Assembly (NCBI GenBank): GCA_030704615.1
Contig: CM060731.1
Span: forward strand, 39,678,001 to 39,742,000
From: Takakia lepidozioides
Lineage: Eukaryota; Streptophyta; Takakiopsida; Takakiales; Takakiaceae
Direction: 5' to 3'
Length of the DNA: 64,000 nt
The notes under the pieces were generated by a model. The model was given only the letters and a program-made list of their open reading frames with translations, was not told the DNA's origin and made no database searches. The translations under genes were made by a program, and so were the position numbers. Shown in pieces: positions 29,870 through 41,989 of this stretch (position 1 is the first letter of the stretch; every line of letters begins with the position of its first letter).

Positions 29870-32800
29870 ATGAGCATGGCGGAGCAAAAACCAAGGCTCT
29901 GGGAAATCACTCATATACCTGCAGAGCTGGAGACTGCACCGACTACAGGTTTGAAAGTTTAATTTCTCTGTCTCTGCCTCTAACTCTGGATTTCTCACAT
30001 AGTTACAGACATTTATTATCGAGGAATGATCTTCTTGATGTCAAGCTGGCGATAATCTTCTGTGCATCAATGTTGGGTTCCACATCTTCTACACTGTGGA
30101 AAATGTAGTTACATAGTGTTCGTGTTTCTCCGTGTTTATAGTTGGGCTCTTTTGAGTCAGAATGGAGAAAATGAAGTGATGACGAGCTTGGAATTCAGAT
30201 ATGACAGGTGAGGTGCTGACAGAAATGCATGAATGTGGGCGGGGCCGATGGGTGCATCACTTTCATACGTCTGTGCAGTGCGTGTCTTCGCCGCTCCGAT
30301 TGACCCCAAGATCACCAGTCTAGTTATCCGGTGCGGTCTCTCTCCCTTGTATGGATGAACTCCCTCCCTTGAAATTCGATTTGAAAGTTGCTCTATGTAA
30401 GCGCTTTGGCAATCCAGTATTGAAATCATTGCTTGGGTAAGCCGCCGACAATGGGCTTTGGAAGGGTCGCCAGCCCTGACTGTAAGACTGGCTAGCTATG
30501 CAAGAATTGGCCAACATTTCCTCCCTCTCTCTCTCCTTATAAAGCACCATTTCATTTCATTTCTCTCTCCTTGCGTTTTCTGGCGTACTATCTCTTTGTA
30601 GTGAACCTTGTATAGGTGACTTGACCATGTAACGATTAAAGTTGTGATTGAGACGATGCAGAGAACTAAATGCCAAATCGCCTCTATCCACATTGGCCCA
30701 TGTGAAACGCGTCCGCAGAACCGACACCGTAGGTGTGTTTGGCAACCTCTTAGTTTTTGGCCGGCTCTTTCCCTAGCTTTTTCATAGATGGTAGATTGAG
30801 CAGATTGGAATTAGGTGGTGGATTCAGGTTGTGTTGCACGCTTTGCAATCTCAAACCACCCAGCAACTCAAAGAACCTCCCTCTAACTGTCTGACGGACA
30901 CCTGTCTTCTCTCAAGTTCTTTCAATTTTGGCTTCAAATATCTTGTTCTCTTTCTGTGGCAGGGCCATAGGACTTCACTTCTGATGCCAGAGGCACAATC
31001 TCTTTCTTTTCAAATGCTGCCATTTCCTTTAGCTATATCTCAAATGACAATTATAGGCTCTGCCCAGGAAAAGGGGAGGGGGGGGGGTTGGGTTTGCGAA
31101 GGGTGTAACTTCAATAAGGTGCACAAAACCTGGTTGAGGTGCCTCGTGTTCTGTTCATTTGCTTCACCATATTCGGATATTTTGTGATTAGCAGGTGAGG
31201 TGGAACTAAGCATCATTCTCTGCACTGCCAATGAAGAAGGTCAAGGGGGTGAGACTAGTGGCATCCCAGGTCATGTGTTGGAGTTGGTGGACAAGTATGC
31301 GCTGCAACCCTTCGTTGCCAATGTGAGTCTGCCTAACGTCTCTCAGATCCTTCTCCTCCGGTACAGTTGGCCACATATTGGCAGATAGCCAATTTAAAGA
31401 CTGTCATAGAAATGCAGGTGGCTCAGACAATATGGGCTTTGTCATGACACCTGTGAGTCTGGATGAGAAATAAGAAAGAGATAAAAAGAGGCCGAGAGGG
31501 CCCATGGGACACAGAAGAACAACATTTTGGACCAATGAAATCAAAGATGAAATGAAACTTTGAACGTTGAATCAAGACGGAATCCCTCTTGCTGATATGC
31601 TGCTTAGCACTTCAGGTCGTCATAGCTGAAGGCTTTTGCTAGGGATGCGTAACCTCTAACTAGACACCACCATCTGCTCCGGATTTCATACTAGGTAGGG
31701 CACGAGAAAAAGGGATGCTATGTCTCTACTATATGGGTGGTGCAAACTAGCCCCATCTTCTTGTCTGGGATGTGGAGAATGTAGCAGACACAAGGAAGAC
31801 ATGTTGATGAGCTTGCGTGAAAGTTCTGGTATAATTCGTCTTTTCTTGTAAGCTGGTTTGTTGGTCCTCATGAGCTTGCCTGTCCTGCTGGTGAGGATTT
31901 TACAGTACTGCTGAAGAATCACCCCACTGTGCTCATATGGTGAGAGAGAGAAAGACTGAAAGGTTGCAGCATTAGTATGCAGGTGCCATCACAGGCAGCA
32001 AGCAGCAGGGAGGAGTGGGAAGCACAGTGTAGGTTGTGGCCCACCTCATTTCATCCCAATGCCTGGTAATCGTCATGTTGCTATAATCCTTTCTAAAGAT
32101 ATGTTGAGCTAGTGATATAGGTCTCCTATGGAGGAACAGGAACCGGATAAGGAAGGAGGGGATGACTTCTGTAGAATCTCTGGTTATAGGATGCAAATGG
32201 TATCAAACAAAATGCTAAGTTCAGATATTGTCTCTTTACTTACAGTAACTGAGGGGTTAGGAATTGTGCAGCACACAGGCCGCGAGGCTGGATCTGACTG
32301 AGGAGGAGGCAAAAGTAGTGTGCAAATTCATGGAGATGGCTATCCAGCAAGCCCGCCAGGCGCACAGCCAAGGCCAGGTTGTACCCCTTATACTCTTCCA
32401 ACCAGGAAAATATCCTCTACATGGTGACAGTCTCTCTTGCTTGTTCTTTGGATTCTCTTGTACTTAATACTATGTCCCATTGGGTCCTCTGCGCCCCATG
32501 TGGACATAGACAATTTCTGTCTTTCTCACATCCTCTTATCCAAGACAAAGTACATCATTATGCCTTTCTACGAAGCTACACATCCTGCACACGGGGTTTG
32601 GAAAACTTTCGAGTTGGTTCTCATACTCAAAAGGACTGAGACAGGAAGATGGCATATGATACATCTTGAGAATAGAATTTTCCAGTTTGTACTACCCAAA
32701 GAGTGGAGAAAACATCATTCCTTTCTGCCATACCCTGCTGGTGTTTGTTTAGACACTCCTTGTCCTTGGCAGCACCTTCAGTCATGATAGCCTCCGTCTG

Positions 32801-34956
32801 GGAATAATTTGGACCAGAATCTCTTCCACTCTGTCCAAACCAGAACCCTGTACTTTGCCCAAAGTCTAAGGCAAAGAATGCATAACGAGTACACATCTCC
32901 TATTCGTACTCTTGCACCTCACAGAGAAAACACGACACATTTGGTTAGGCCTCTGTTTACATATAATGCGTTTCTTCCATGTTGGCGAGGGTGTTAAAAG
33001 CTGCTTGTTGAGACCATGGTACGTGTCTGACCTTGCAGCCAGCAAACGGGGCGGTGATTGTGGATCCTGTGTTAGGTCGTGTTGTTGCTTGGGGACACGA
33101 TGAAACTGTTGTACCCAAGATGTCTGTCTCCCACACATGTGACACGGACGTCCCTTGGGAAGGGTTGAGATCAGAGCAGGCTGGACAGTGCTGTGAGGAA
33201 GAGTCCTTAAATGCTCAAAATTCTCCAACCAACGCTGTTCCAATGGGTGAGGGTTCGAGGTTTTCGCCCAGCCCTCTTGCCACAACCCAGGGATTTCATA
33301 CCCCTTCAGAGAAAAATGGAGGCTGTAAGATGGTGCTTTGGCATCCTCTTCGGCATGCAGTTATGGCTGCTATTGATATGGCTGCGGAAAGGGACTGTTC
33401 ATTATTTCCACCTGATAGCGGGACTGGCCTGGCAATCACTCAATGCAGAGAAGAAGAAAATGAAGAAGGAAAGCAAGTGTGTTATGATGGTGGTGCCAGT
33501 GCTAAAAGACCACGAATAGTGGAACTGTTGGTGAGTTGCTCATTGAGAAATTATCTGGTCTCTTGACTCAAGATTTGTGTTGGGGCAGAAACAGAACCAG
33601 GTCACTTCACGTAGACTGCTTTGTGCTACTTAGTGTTAAGGAAATGAGACAATCTCGGCAAGGAGCCAGGATGACAAGCTATGGTGGATGCAACTCATCT
33701 GTGCCAGTAATTTGCACCTATTTTGTGTGTACGTCACATTACAGATGATAACTTACTACAGATGCCATGTACAGCTGTCCTTGCAGAACAGAGTAATGTA
33801 TGTCCTGGTTAGATGTCCGCAAAGCATTGCAATATAGGTTGTCCATTTTGTAGAAGGCAAATGTTGAGTGTGGATCAGGTGCAGGTTGGAGATCACAAGC
33901 CAGAAAGCAGTAATGGGGGGATCTGTGACAAGAAAAGCGTAGATATTCCACGCCCTTATTTTTGCACTGGTTTTGATGCCTATGTGACCCACGAACCATG
34001 TGCCATGTAAGTCTCTCTCTCTGTAAGTCTTCAGACCTCATTTGCTGTTTAAGTGGTTTCTTTTTGTTCTTCTTTTTTGTACAGGACCCCCTGACACTAC
34101 TATCTTTCTTTCTTCGGTTTCCAGCCCTCACCCTCTCTCCTGCTGGATTTTAATTTGTTTTCCTCTTCACTCTCCCCCTCACCCTTTGAACCTCCCTACA
34201 ATCCCTTCGTGTTTTACCTACTTTGACTAAACCAGGAACTCCTTTACAGGGAGGCCAAAAATCAAACATTGTCTCTTCATTTCAACCTCCCAAAAACAGT
34301 TTCTAGAATGTGTTGTATGCACATGTGATGGAATCCACGTGGGATTTCGTTGGAGGTTACCCTATGCACTGCCAGGTGGGTTACCAGACAATTGGTCTTC
34401 CCCCAATTAGGTGTACATATTTTCGGTCTTTGAGGGTGACAGGGTGACAGTAGCAGGATAGGATACATGAGCAACAGGATATCTCCAAAGTAATTCTCTC
34501 AATATGCTGGTGGTGTTTATTGTCCATAGGGTGGTCATAGCCTTCCTGAGGTGAAGGGCTCCAAATTTATGTAGGGGTGGTCCTAGAGGGGAACGCATGA
34601 GTGTGTCATCATCTTCATCATCTTATGAAGCCCCTATTGCTATGGTGATTTCTTATATATGAAGAAAGAATGCTAAATGGGAAGGGTGCATCTTCTCTGG
34701 AGCAGCTCGCAGAGATTAGTACAGGTTACCCGGATAGCTTGCATCCTAGTTGAGCAGGGTGATTAAGCAAGTGTTCACCTATACTTGCAGGTGTGCAATG
34801 GCTCTGGTGCATCAAAGGGTTCGCAGAGTGGTATATGGCATCCCAAACAAAATTGTGGGTGCTTTGGGTGGCAGATACCGATTACATGGTCTGCGAGGAC
34901 TGAATCACCATTATACTGTGTTACAAGTATCTATCAGTGAAAGTGAATTTATGTAG
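29870..34956 (+). CDS. TAD3: tRNA-specific adenosine deaminase subunit TAD3 (ADAT3), 9 exons
   Basis: TAD3 pairs with TAD2 to convert A34 to inosine in tRNA anticodons. Exons: 29870-29948, 30279-30330, 30662-30732, 31195-31322, 31983-32065, 32272-32377, 33039-33530, 33885-34006, 34791-34956. All junctions use GT..AG and the phases agree throughout, giving about 432 residues. N-terminal blocks are LWEITHIPAELE, VFAAPIDPKITSLVIRELN, LAHVKRVRR and ELSIILC; then REEWEAQCRLWPTSFHP. The deaminase part has GAVIVDP, WHPLRHAVMAAID and the zinc motif EPCAMCAMALVHQR, then GGRYRLHGLRGLNHHY. As in TAD3 generally, the catalytic Glu of the HAE motif is replaced (HAV), so the subunit is non-catalytic. Exon 8 could start 6 bases earlier (33879). 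Two in-frame ATGs (29870, 29876) are possible starts. The promoter and exon 1 are duplicated at 12.5-13.8 kb. Confidence 0.93.
30525..30565 (+). mobile_element. Short LINE 3' stub in TAD3 intron 2
   Basis: TTATAAAGCACCATTTCATTTCATTTC is here in plus orientation. It is the reverse complement of the GAAAT-tailed 3' end at 22482-22515 and 49590-49615. It is a very short 5'-truncated insertion or a chance remnant. Confidence 0.45.
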
Positions 34957-35667
34957 TTTTCAGCCATTGCTGCTTGCATCAAGAGGAATATCCAACCATT
35001 CTGAATGCTCTGCACTGTTTTTAGGGTAGATAATTTCTCAGCCCATGTCTGTTGGCTTAGCTTTGGAGACTTAAGCTTCTAGATAACTCGCAATTAGCTA
35101 CTACTGTTGAAATGGTTGAAGTTCTGATGTAGTGAAGCTATGTCTCTGACAGTATACTCGACATTTAACAAATGTCTACTTCTACCGACTGGTCCTTACA
35201 GTTGGTTTTCAATGCATCCCAAAGGCAACCAACTGACTCAGTTTAGAAGACAATATCTGGCTTTTTTGTGGACCAAGCCTTGGAGACTCCAATGAAACTA
35301 AATATCAGTTCATGCACACCTTATCACTAGAGGGGAGTGAAGAGTTGGTGGTAAAACGACCAGAGCCTCTAAGCCTGCAGACTGCCATGTTAAGTGTAAC
35401 CTGCAGCTTAGGCATGAACTTTATCGCGAACTGCACCCAACCTGATATACAGCGAGTTATTGGACGAGTTCCTTTTGTTTCTGTCCGACACAGCAGCCAA
35501 AAAACTGTTCATAACCTTTCATAGAAGGATCACTGTAAAAGTAAACTCTACACAGACTCTACTCCTCAGATAATCTGAAATCTTCTTGTACACCCTCTCC
35601 TTTATTGACAAGGGCTTCCAAAACAAGGTGTCTCTAAACAAACAACATGACCTGAATAATTTTACCA
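34957..35667. other. Convergent intergenic region between TAD3 and the next gene
   Basis: The region holds the 3' flanks of two convergent genes. The plus-strand frame 35312-35524 has no family signature. Nothing else is supported. Confidence 0.4.
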
Positions 35668-38600
35668 TTATGAGGATCTTGGCAGACCATTTCCTGGTAG
35701 AGCACAATTCGGACAATTCAACTGGGAATGAGGATATGAGGTTTGCTGACAACAAGCTTGCATCTCCTGGATCTGCTTCATCCTATTTTCCTGCACATAG
35801 CAAAGGTCTGTTGATTGACCTCTAGATTTTTCATTTGCTTATGGTTGGCAACTACTTCAAACCAACACTAACATATGTGTAAGAAGAAATACTTTCTTGC
35901 GTATGTCAGCACAAAAACTCTAAAATAACCAATGACATACATGTCAACCAGAGAAATTCCACAAATTGAAGGGAGGCTTGTCCAGGAGAATAGATGGAGA
36001 CTTACAAGCTTCATGCTCTCAGTTCTTAGAACATTTTCCATGCTTGTGAACAAAGTTCTCAATCTGGCCACGTGCAGTTCCACCTCTCCACTAATCTCTG
36101 CTAAAGCCAACTTGCTGGTGTCACATGATGAACTTGCTGGTTCTCTCTTGAATCCCACTCCATTCAGAAGAGACAACTGTGCTTGATTAAGGTCCATCTC
36201 CAATTGCCTTGACGCAATTACATTTCTCACTCTCCTCCGGCTACGCTTTAAAGCTGGAATTAATCACATTAGGCATGATTACATTCTTTCTGTATCTCCC
36301 TCATCATCACTTGGAATGGCTAATGCGCAATGAAGTACATGTGAAATTGAAGAGAGTAAAGCATTTGCACAACTTGGAAATTAGAGATGTCTTCCTGGGT
36401 ATCCCTTTTAAGGTGAGGGAGGGTATATATGGAAAGCCAGGTGTTGCAGTACAATTGTGAAAGGAGCAAGATATGTACCTGCGAGACGCCCCTTGGTATC
36501 ATCACTTAGAAGCTCCAGCCATCGACTGGCCATAGGAGCACCTGATATGAAAGTGCATTCCAATACATGGACTTCAGTCTAGGACACCACCCATGGTCCA
36601 GCCCTGCTCTCACTGTTTTCCCTCTGGAGAATTTAAGTATTCAAAGAGAGTATAGGGGGGACACTCCGCGCCTCTTTCAAAACGAAAAGACTTCGCACTC
36701 AACATGGATATCCTAGCAAAAGAGTACTGACCTGTGGCAGGTAGAAAGGAAGTTGCATAGTGGAATTGTGCAGATTGAGCTTTTCCAGCTGGTGGGCTGT
36801 GTTGTATATCCTCAGCATCAGAGGTCAGACTCTGGGACTCACATGCCACATTATTGAGCTGTTCCTGCTCATTCTCTGGCAGTGCCTCCGCATAAGGTCC
36901 TGACTCAGAGAGTCTCAATAGCACTGTTTCCTGCAATATCACATCAGCTCCTCGTGCAAAAGTGGAATCTGTGTTTTCAATCAGCCTCTTTGTACACACA
37001 TCAATATTCCCTTCACCTAAAACAATATCGTTGAGAAGGCTGTTCTGGGTTGGTAGAATGCTGTCTGTCTTCATCATTCCTTCAGTAGTCCAACCTATAT
37101 CCTCAGCTGTCTCTCCAGCAGCACTTGATCTGTACAAGCTGTCATCTGCTTTTGCTGCTGCTTGATCCTTCCTTGCTGGTCCCTCACAGGTCATAGAAGC
37201 CTCTTCAATCACTCTTTCTAAACCAGACTTGCATCTACTTTGATATCCTCTTCCCTCACATTTCAAAGCACCAAATCCTCCAGTTTCCTCTGTTCTTTCT
37301 GGCTGCAGCTTTGAAAATTGCTTTTGGGTGGCCAGGGTTGTGGATTGTACCACAGCTCCAAGGATGGCATGCACTTGTTTGCTGTTACGGATGCTATTCA
37401 TGATGCCAGGATTTAACTCACCAAGCAAGCCACTGGGTGCACTAGGACGAAATCTGGCCTTGCAACCTCCCTTTTTTGCAGTAAGCTGTGATTGTGTATC
37501 ACTGGGTGCAGTTAACCACCTCTTGTCACCCAGCCTCTGTCGAGATCGGGGATGCTTAGCTCGAGAACCAGCTAAACCCTGTGATCCAGAAGCCTCCGCC
37601 CCTGGAAAGAAGTTTTTGACAACATGCTTTGCCAGGTTGGTACACTTGGGCAAGCTGGCTGATTGTGATGGTTGATTATATTTGATGCCTTGTTCAGTGC
37701 CATTGCCAGACATTGTCTCATTGCTTTGTGCACCATGCACAGCTGATGGAAAATTCAGATGTAGACGTGTCTGAAGAGAAGACCCATGACACGAATCTGC
37801 CGTATCCATCTGCCTCACTAGTTGTGCAGGTTGACTAGATTTTATGCCCATTTCAGCCCTGTTCCCACTCGGTGTTCCATTCCCTCCTGCACCATGAGCA
37901 GCTGATTGAAAGTTTCTGTTCACATAGCGAGCTGCCTGAAGAGAGGGCCACACACGGGATGAAGTTGCTGTGTCCACCAACCTCATCGATTGTGATGGCT
38001 CATTGGATCTGATTACCTTTTCATTTCGGGTGCGACTCCGCATCCTATTCCCACCTGTCCCGTTCACAGTTGACGGATTTTTTTGGTTCAAGTGTAGGGC
38101 TGTCTGAAGAGAGGGCAACCCACAAGATGAAGCTGCTAAATCCATCAGTCTTGCTGATTGCAATGGTTGATTTGATTTGAGCGCTTGTTCAGCTCTCACG
38201 CCATTCATTGTTCCATTTCCATCTGCGCCAAGCATAGCTGATGGAAAGTCTTTGTTGAAATGTAGGGCTGTCTGAAGAGAGGGCAATCCATGAGACGAAT
38301 CTGCTGAATCTACCAGTCTCACTGATTGAGACAGTTGATTGGATTTGATGAGTTGTTCAGCCCTGTTGCTACTCATTGCTACATAGTTTTCTGCACCATG
38401 ACCAGCTGACGGAAACTTTTTGTCCAAATCAAGAGCAGTCTGTGGAGAGGGCAACCCATGAGACAAAGCTGCTGAGTCCACCAGCCTCACTAATATCTTT
38501 TGTTGATTGGATTTTATGCCTATTTCAGCCCTGTCACTACTCCTTGCCCCATTGTTTCCTGCCCCATACCCCTGCTGGTGTTTGAGAGAGGGCAACCCAT

Positions 38601-40277
38601 GACATGTAACGGCTGGGTCCTCCAAATTCCCGAATTGGGATGGCTTCATGGAGTGGATGCCTTTTTCAGCTCTATTGACACTGATTGTCACATTGCCATC
38701 TGCATCATGCCCAGCTGATGGGAAGTTTTTGTTTGAATGAGGAGCTGTCTGTAGAGAGGGCAACCTGTGAGAAGGAACTGTTGCATCCATCAACCTATCT
38801 AAATATGATGGTTGAGCTGCTGGAAAGTTTTTGTCCAACTGTGGAGCTGCCTGAAGTGGGGGCAACCCATGAGAAGGAACTGCTGCATCCACCAACCTAA
38901 CTAAATGTGATGATTGAGTGCATGCGATGCCTTGTTCAGCCCTCTTGTCACTGATTGCCCCATTGTCATCTTCATCATTTTCCCCAGCTGATGGAAAGCT
39001 TTTGTCCAAATGTAGAGCTGCGTGAAGAGAGTGCAACTCATGAGACAAAGCTGCTGCATTCGTGGCTGGGGGAGCCGATGGACCATCATCCAGACAGGCG
39101 TTTGAAGCCATTAGCAGCAGTTCAATACCACACTTGGCTTTCCCTGGCTGCAGCTTTCTATCATCCATTAATGTGCTACGCATGCATGGTACTGCCTCAG
39201 TTTGCTGTTCCAGCATTGACACATCCCTATCCAACTCATTATAGCTTCGCTTTTTCCTTGAGGAGCCGGAGGCCAAGCATACTTCTGTATCATACAACTC
39301 TGATCACATGCACACAGAGTTTCAACCACATTATAATGCAGCTTACAGCTTTTCCAGGAACGCAAAAGGCAACTCATCCCAACCTTTGCACCATGTCCCC
39401 CGGACTTGTACTGAATGATCAAAGGAATTGGTGTCTGTAATTGCTGAATGAGTAGACAATTGAATGGTTCTGGAATGTACGGATGAAAGAAATGACACAC
39501 TGAGTACCTTGGAGGTAGCTCTCACGATTATACCTCCGCTGCTTAGGTCTTCTTGACCGCTTGAGAGCAGACGCCAGAGCAGATGCCTGAATGGGTCTTG
39601 TATTCTCCTTGCCCACCTTAATGACTCCAATGCTCTTCCTGATTCCAGACATTGCATTTCCTTGTGCCCTTTTGGTTGCTGTGGGAGCAGCCACAACCTG
39701 CACAGACGCATCAATCTAGAAAAAATTGCTGAAACTCCTTTGAAGTACTAATTCTCTTGTTGGGCCATACAAAGTGAAGGGTTCGGGAGAACTTGCTCAA
39801 GGAGCAAGTCAGTGCAAAAGGACCACATGCTCGGAAGTAACAATGTATTGAAAAATCCAGAATTCCATACATATTCATCTTACCAAGCACAGCAACAGGA
39901 GCAGCGCAGACCAGAACCTAAGTAGAGAGCAAGTGAATCCCAGCAACATTAAGCTAATTTCAAACCTTCCAAGGTGCGGAGTTTTCCAGTGGAGAAATGG
40001 GCTTCTTTGTTGTATTCGAAGATGTTCGTTGGCCTACTGCACCATCTCCTTCCCTGTTGAGATCAAAGCTTGTCAGAGGCTTCATGCGGGCTCCCCGCAA
40101 CCCATCCTCTTCCTCTTCCTGGACCTTCTCATCCATCTCTACACTTACAAGTGCAGCTTCAAGATTGCTGGAGGTAGGTCGGCCTCTCATCGACTGCATG
40201 CGGCTGTCCCCGCTACCCACAGCAAGATCCACGTACAACAAAATCTTCTCCGCTTTGCTTTTCTCATCCATTCTCAA
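35668..40277 (-). CDS. Conserved plant protein with internal repeats and a C-terminal RWLELL/KGRL coiled-coil module, 6 exons
   Basis: Exons on the minus strand: 40277-39966, 39697-39508, 39299-36732, 36541-36479, 36253-36006, 35790-35668. Every junction is GT..AG with matching phase, giving about 1167 residues. The N-terminus is acidic (VQEEEEDGL) with an SFDLNREGD word. Exon 2 is basic (SALKRSRRPKQRRYNRES), a possible nuclear signal. Exon 3 encodes about nine imperfect repeats of about 57 residues built on R(A/T)EQGIKSNQPSQS, RLVD(S/T)A, HGLPSLQTALHLNKNFPSA. The last three exons give ASRWLELLSDDTKGRLAALK, RSRRRVRNVIASRQLE, ELHVARLRTLFTSMENVLRT and ENRMKQIQEMQACC. This arrangement resembles the C-terminus of a conserved uncharacterised plant family. 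I know no function. Repeat number may vary between individuals. Confidence 0.8.
37700..39060 (-). repeat. Coding tandem repeat (about 170-180 bp units) in exon 3
   Basis: On the plus strand the word CTGTCTGAAGAGAGGGCAA(C/T)CC(A/G)(C/T)(A/G)AGA recurs near 38100, 38270, 38440, 38585, 38750 and 38850, with degenerate copies near 37765, 37935 and 39020, at spacings of about 100-180 bases. This is the DNA basis of the repeats of about 57 residues in the gene at 35668-40277. Frame is kept across all units. Confidence 0.75.
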
Positions 40278-40329
40278 CCCTGAACGTCTCCTAAGGAATG
40301 AGGTTCAGACTATCTACTAGAGACTTTGA

Positions 40330-40949
40330 AAATAAGTCTTCCATATGTTCTCATGAGAGGAAAACCCTATAAACCTCAGCTTATAAACCTCAGCTTCCTC
40401 CTCCCTAGAGCCCCGCAGGACAGAGATGCGTAAGAGAGAGGCAGAGAAGACGAGAGACAGGATGCAGAAGCACCACGGCGGCCCAGCTTGGAGCTCACCG
40501 CATCTTCCCTCTCTTCCATTCAAATTCAAACTCGAGCACAGTCTGCACAAGGACCTGCGACCCGGCGTCTCTCTCCCCATCTCACCCGGAGGAACAGCCG
40601 GCCCGTAATGGATGTAGTCATTCATCATAGTCTCATCGATCCATGCTGCCGACAGGGTCAAGCTCCGCAGGAAGAAGGCTGAGAGCTGCTGCGAGCCTCA
40701 GCAGCGACGCTGACCTTTTGTTGTGGGCTGGAAAGGCAAGTTCAGAAAATGCTTGAATCGCCTTACTTTTCTACGCGCAGAGGTTCTTTTATTTTGGGTG
40801 TTCGGCTTGTCTTCTTTTGTAGTACATAACTCTTAGTTGCTCAGTTGCTGTGGTCGGGTTTGTCGTCTTATTCAAGCCATGTTTAGTCTGTGAGGATTGA
40901 GGAACGCCCCAATCGTAGAGCTTCTTCTCAAATTCCCTTTTAGAATCGG
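40330..40949. other. 5' flank of the minus-strand repeat-protein gene
   Basis: Upstream sequence of the gene that starts at 40277, with pyrimidine/purine-rich runs (AGAGAGAGGCAGAGAAGACGA near 40432). No clear TATA element was placed. No gene is supported here. Confidence 0.35.
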
Positions 40950-41970
40950 CTCCAAGTCAACATATGGCCCCACAACCCCCTCCTCATCTGTCGTCAAGAC
41001 CCCATTATCGCTCGAAATTGTGCTTGAGTTGCTAGAACTAGACTAATTTCAGTAGTAGTGATCACGGCCGAGGTGTATGAGGGACGTTCCTGATCTGCAT
41101 GTGTCCTTGAATTCGCTTCGACAAGTCCCTCCTCTGTCGTCAAGACCCCAGTATCGCTCGAATTGTGCTTGGATTGCTAGAACATATAGGACTAAGCTCG
41201 GTAGTGGTGATGAGGGCCGAGGTGTCAGTATTTATCCCCTTGTCAAAGGGACGCCGATGTGTCCTTGAATTGTCTTCGACAACTCCCTCTTCTGTCGTCA
41301 AGACCCCAGCATCGCTCAAACTTATGCTTGAATTGCTAGGACATATAGGACTACTGACCTCGGACGTAGTGGTGATCAGGGCCTAGGTGTCAGCAATTAT
41401 CCCCTTTTCAGAGGGACGCTGATCTTCATGTGTGCTTGAATTCGCTTCGAAAACTCCCTCCTCTGTGGTCAAGAGTATCCCTGTATCGTCCCTTGTGGTT
41501 GAACTGCATTGAAAATAAATTTCGGAAGTCAGGCCCGTCGACGTATCAGTAAACAGTACCTTGTCTAAGGGACGCTGGTCTTTGTGTGAGTCCTCATTCG
41601 CTTCTAGTTTGCACTGCAAAGAGAAAATCCTGTTACGTTCGTCCTTCAAACGCCACTTGCATGTTCTGCAGAGAAGCTGTGCGTCGATGGCCGACGGTGC
41701 CTTTACTCTGGGTTTTGGGGAAGCAGAAAGCTGATTGACCTATTAATAGCATATTCCTCTATGCCACTCACATCCATGTGTCTCTGGATATCCTCACGAC
41801 GAACCACGATCCTGTACGAAGCTTTCCTTGTTTGCAGAAGCCCTCGATGTCTTCACAACTGTGCAATTGGTGGTCCCGTACTCAGAATGTAGAAACGCTC
41901 GAATCCAATTAGCGCCGGACATCCTCTCCACCATTTCCGCCATGATGGCTCCCAACTAAGCGCGCTTACT
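40950..41970 (-). other. Possible small gene or fragment with a 150-178 bp tandem repeat
   Basis: Four tandem units begin near 40978, 41127, 41282 and 41455, each with the plus-strand word CT(C/G)T(C/G)GTCAAGACCCCA or a variant. On the minus strand three units read as similar peptides (VLTTEEGVVE, HEDQRPSEKGI, FDKGINTDTSALITTT), suggesting former coding potential. In-frame stops separate the units. Upstream a GT-donor-bounded block (about 41960-41775) reads RKASYRIVVRREDIQRHMD, and an acceptor (TTTGCAG near 41612) leads into CKLEANEDSHKDQRPLDKV. I cannot build a continuous gene, and I do not recognise a family. Confidence 0.35.
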
Positions 41971-41989
41971 TGGAAGAACGTCCTACCAG

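Noticed and set aside
39996-40320. Plus-strand frames opposite the first exon of the minus-strand repeat protein
   Set aside because: Antisense of a well supported exon with matching splice phase.
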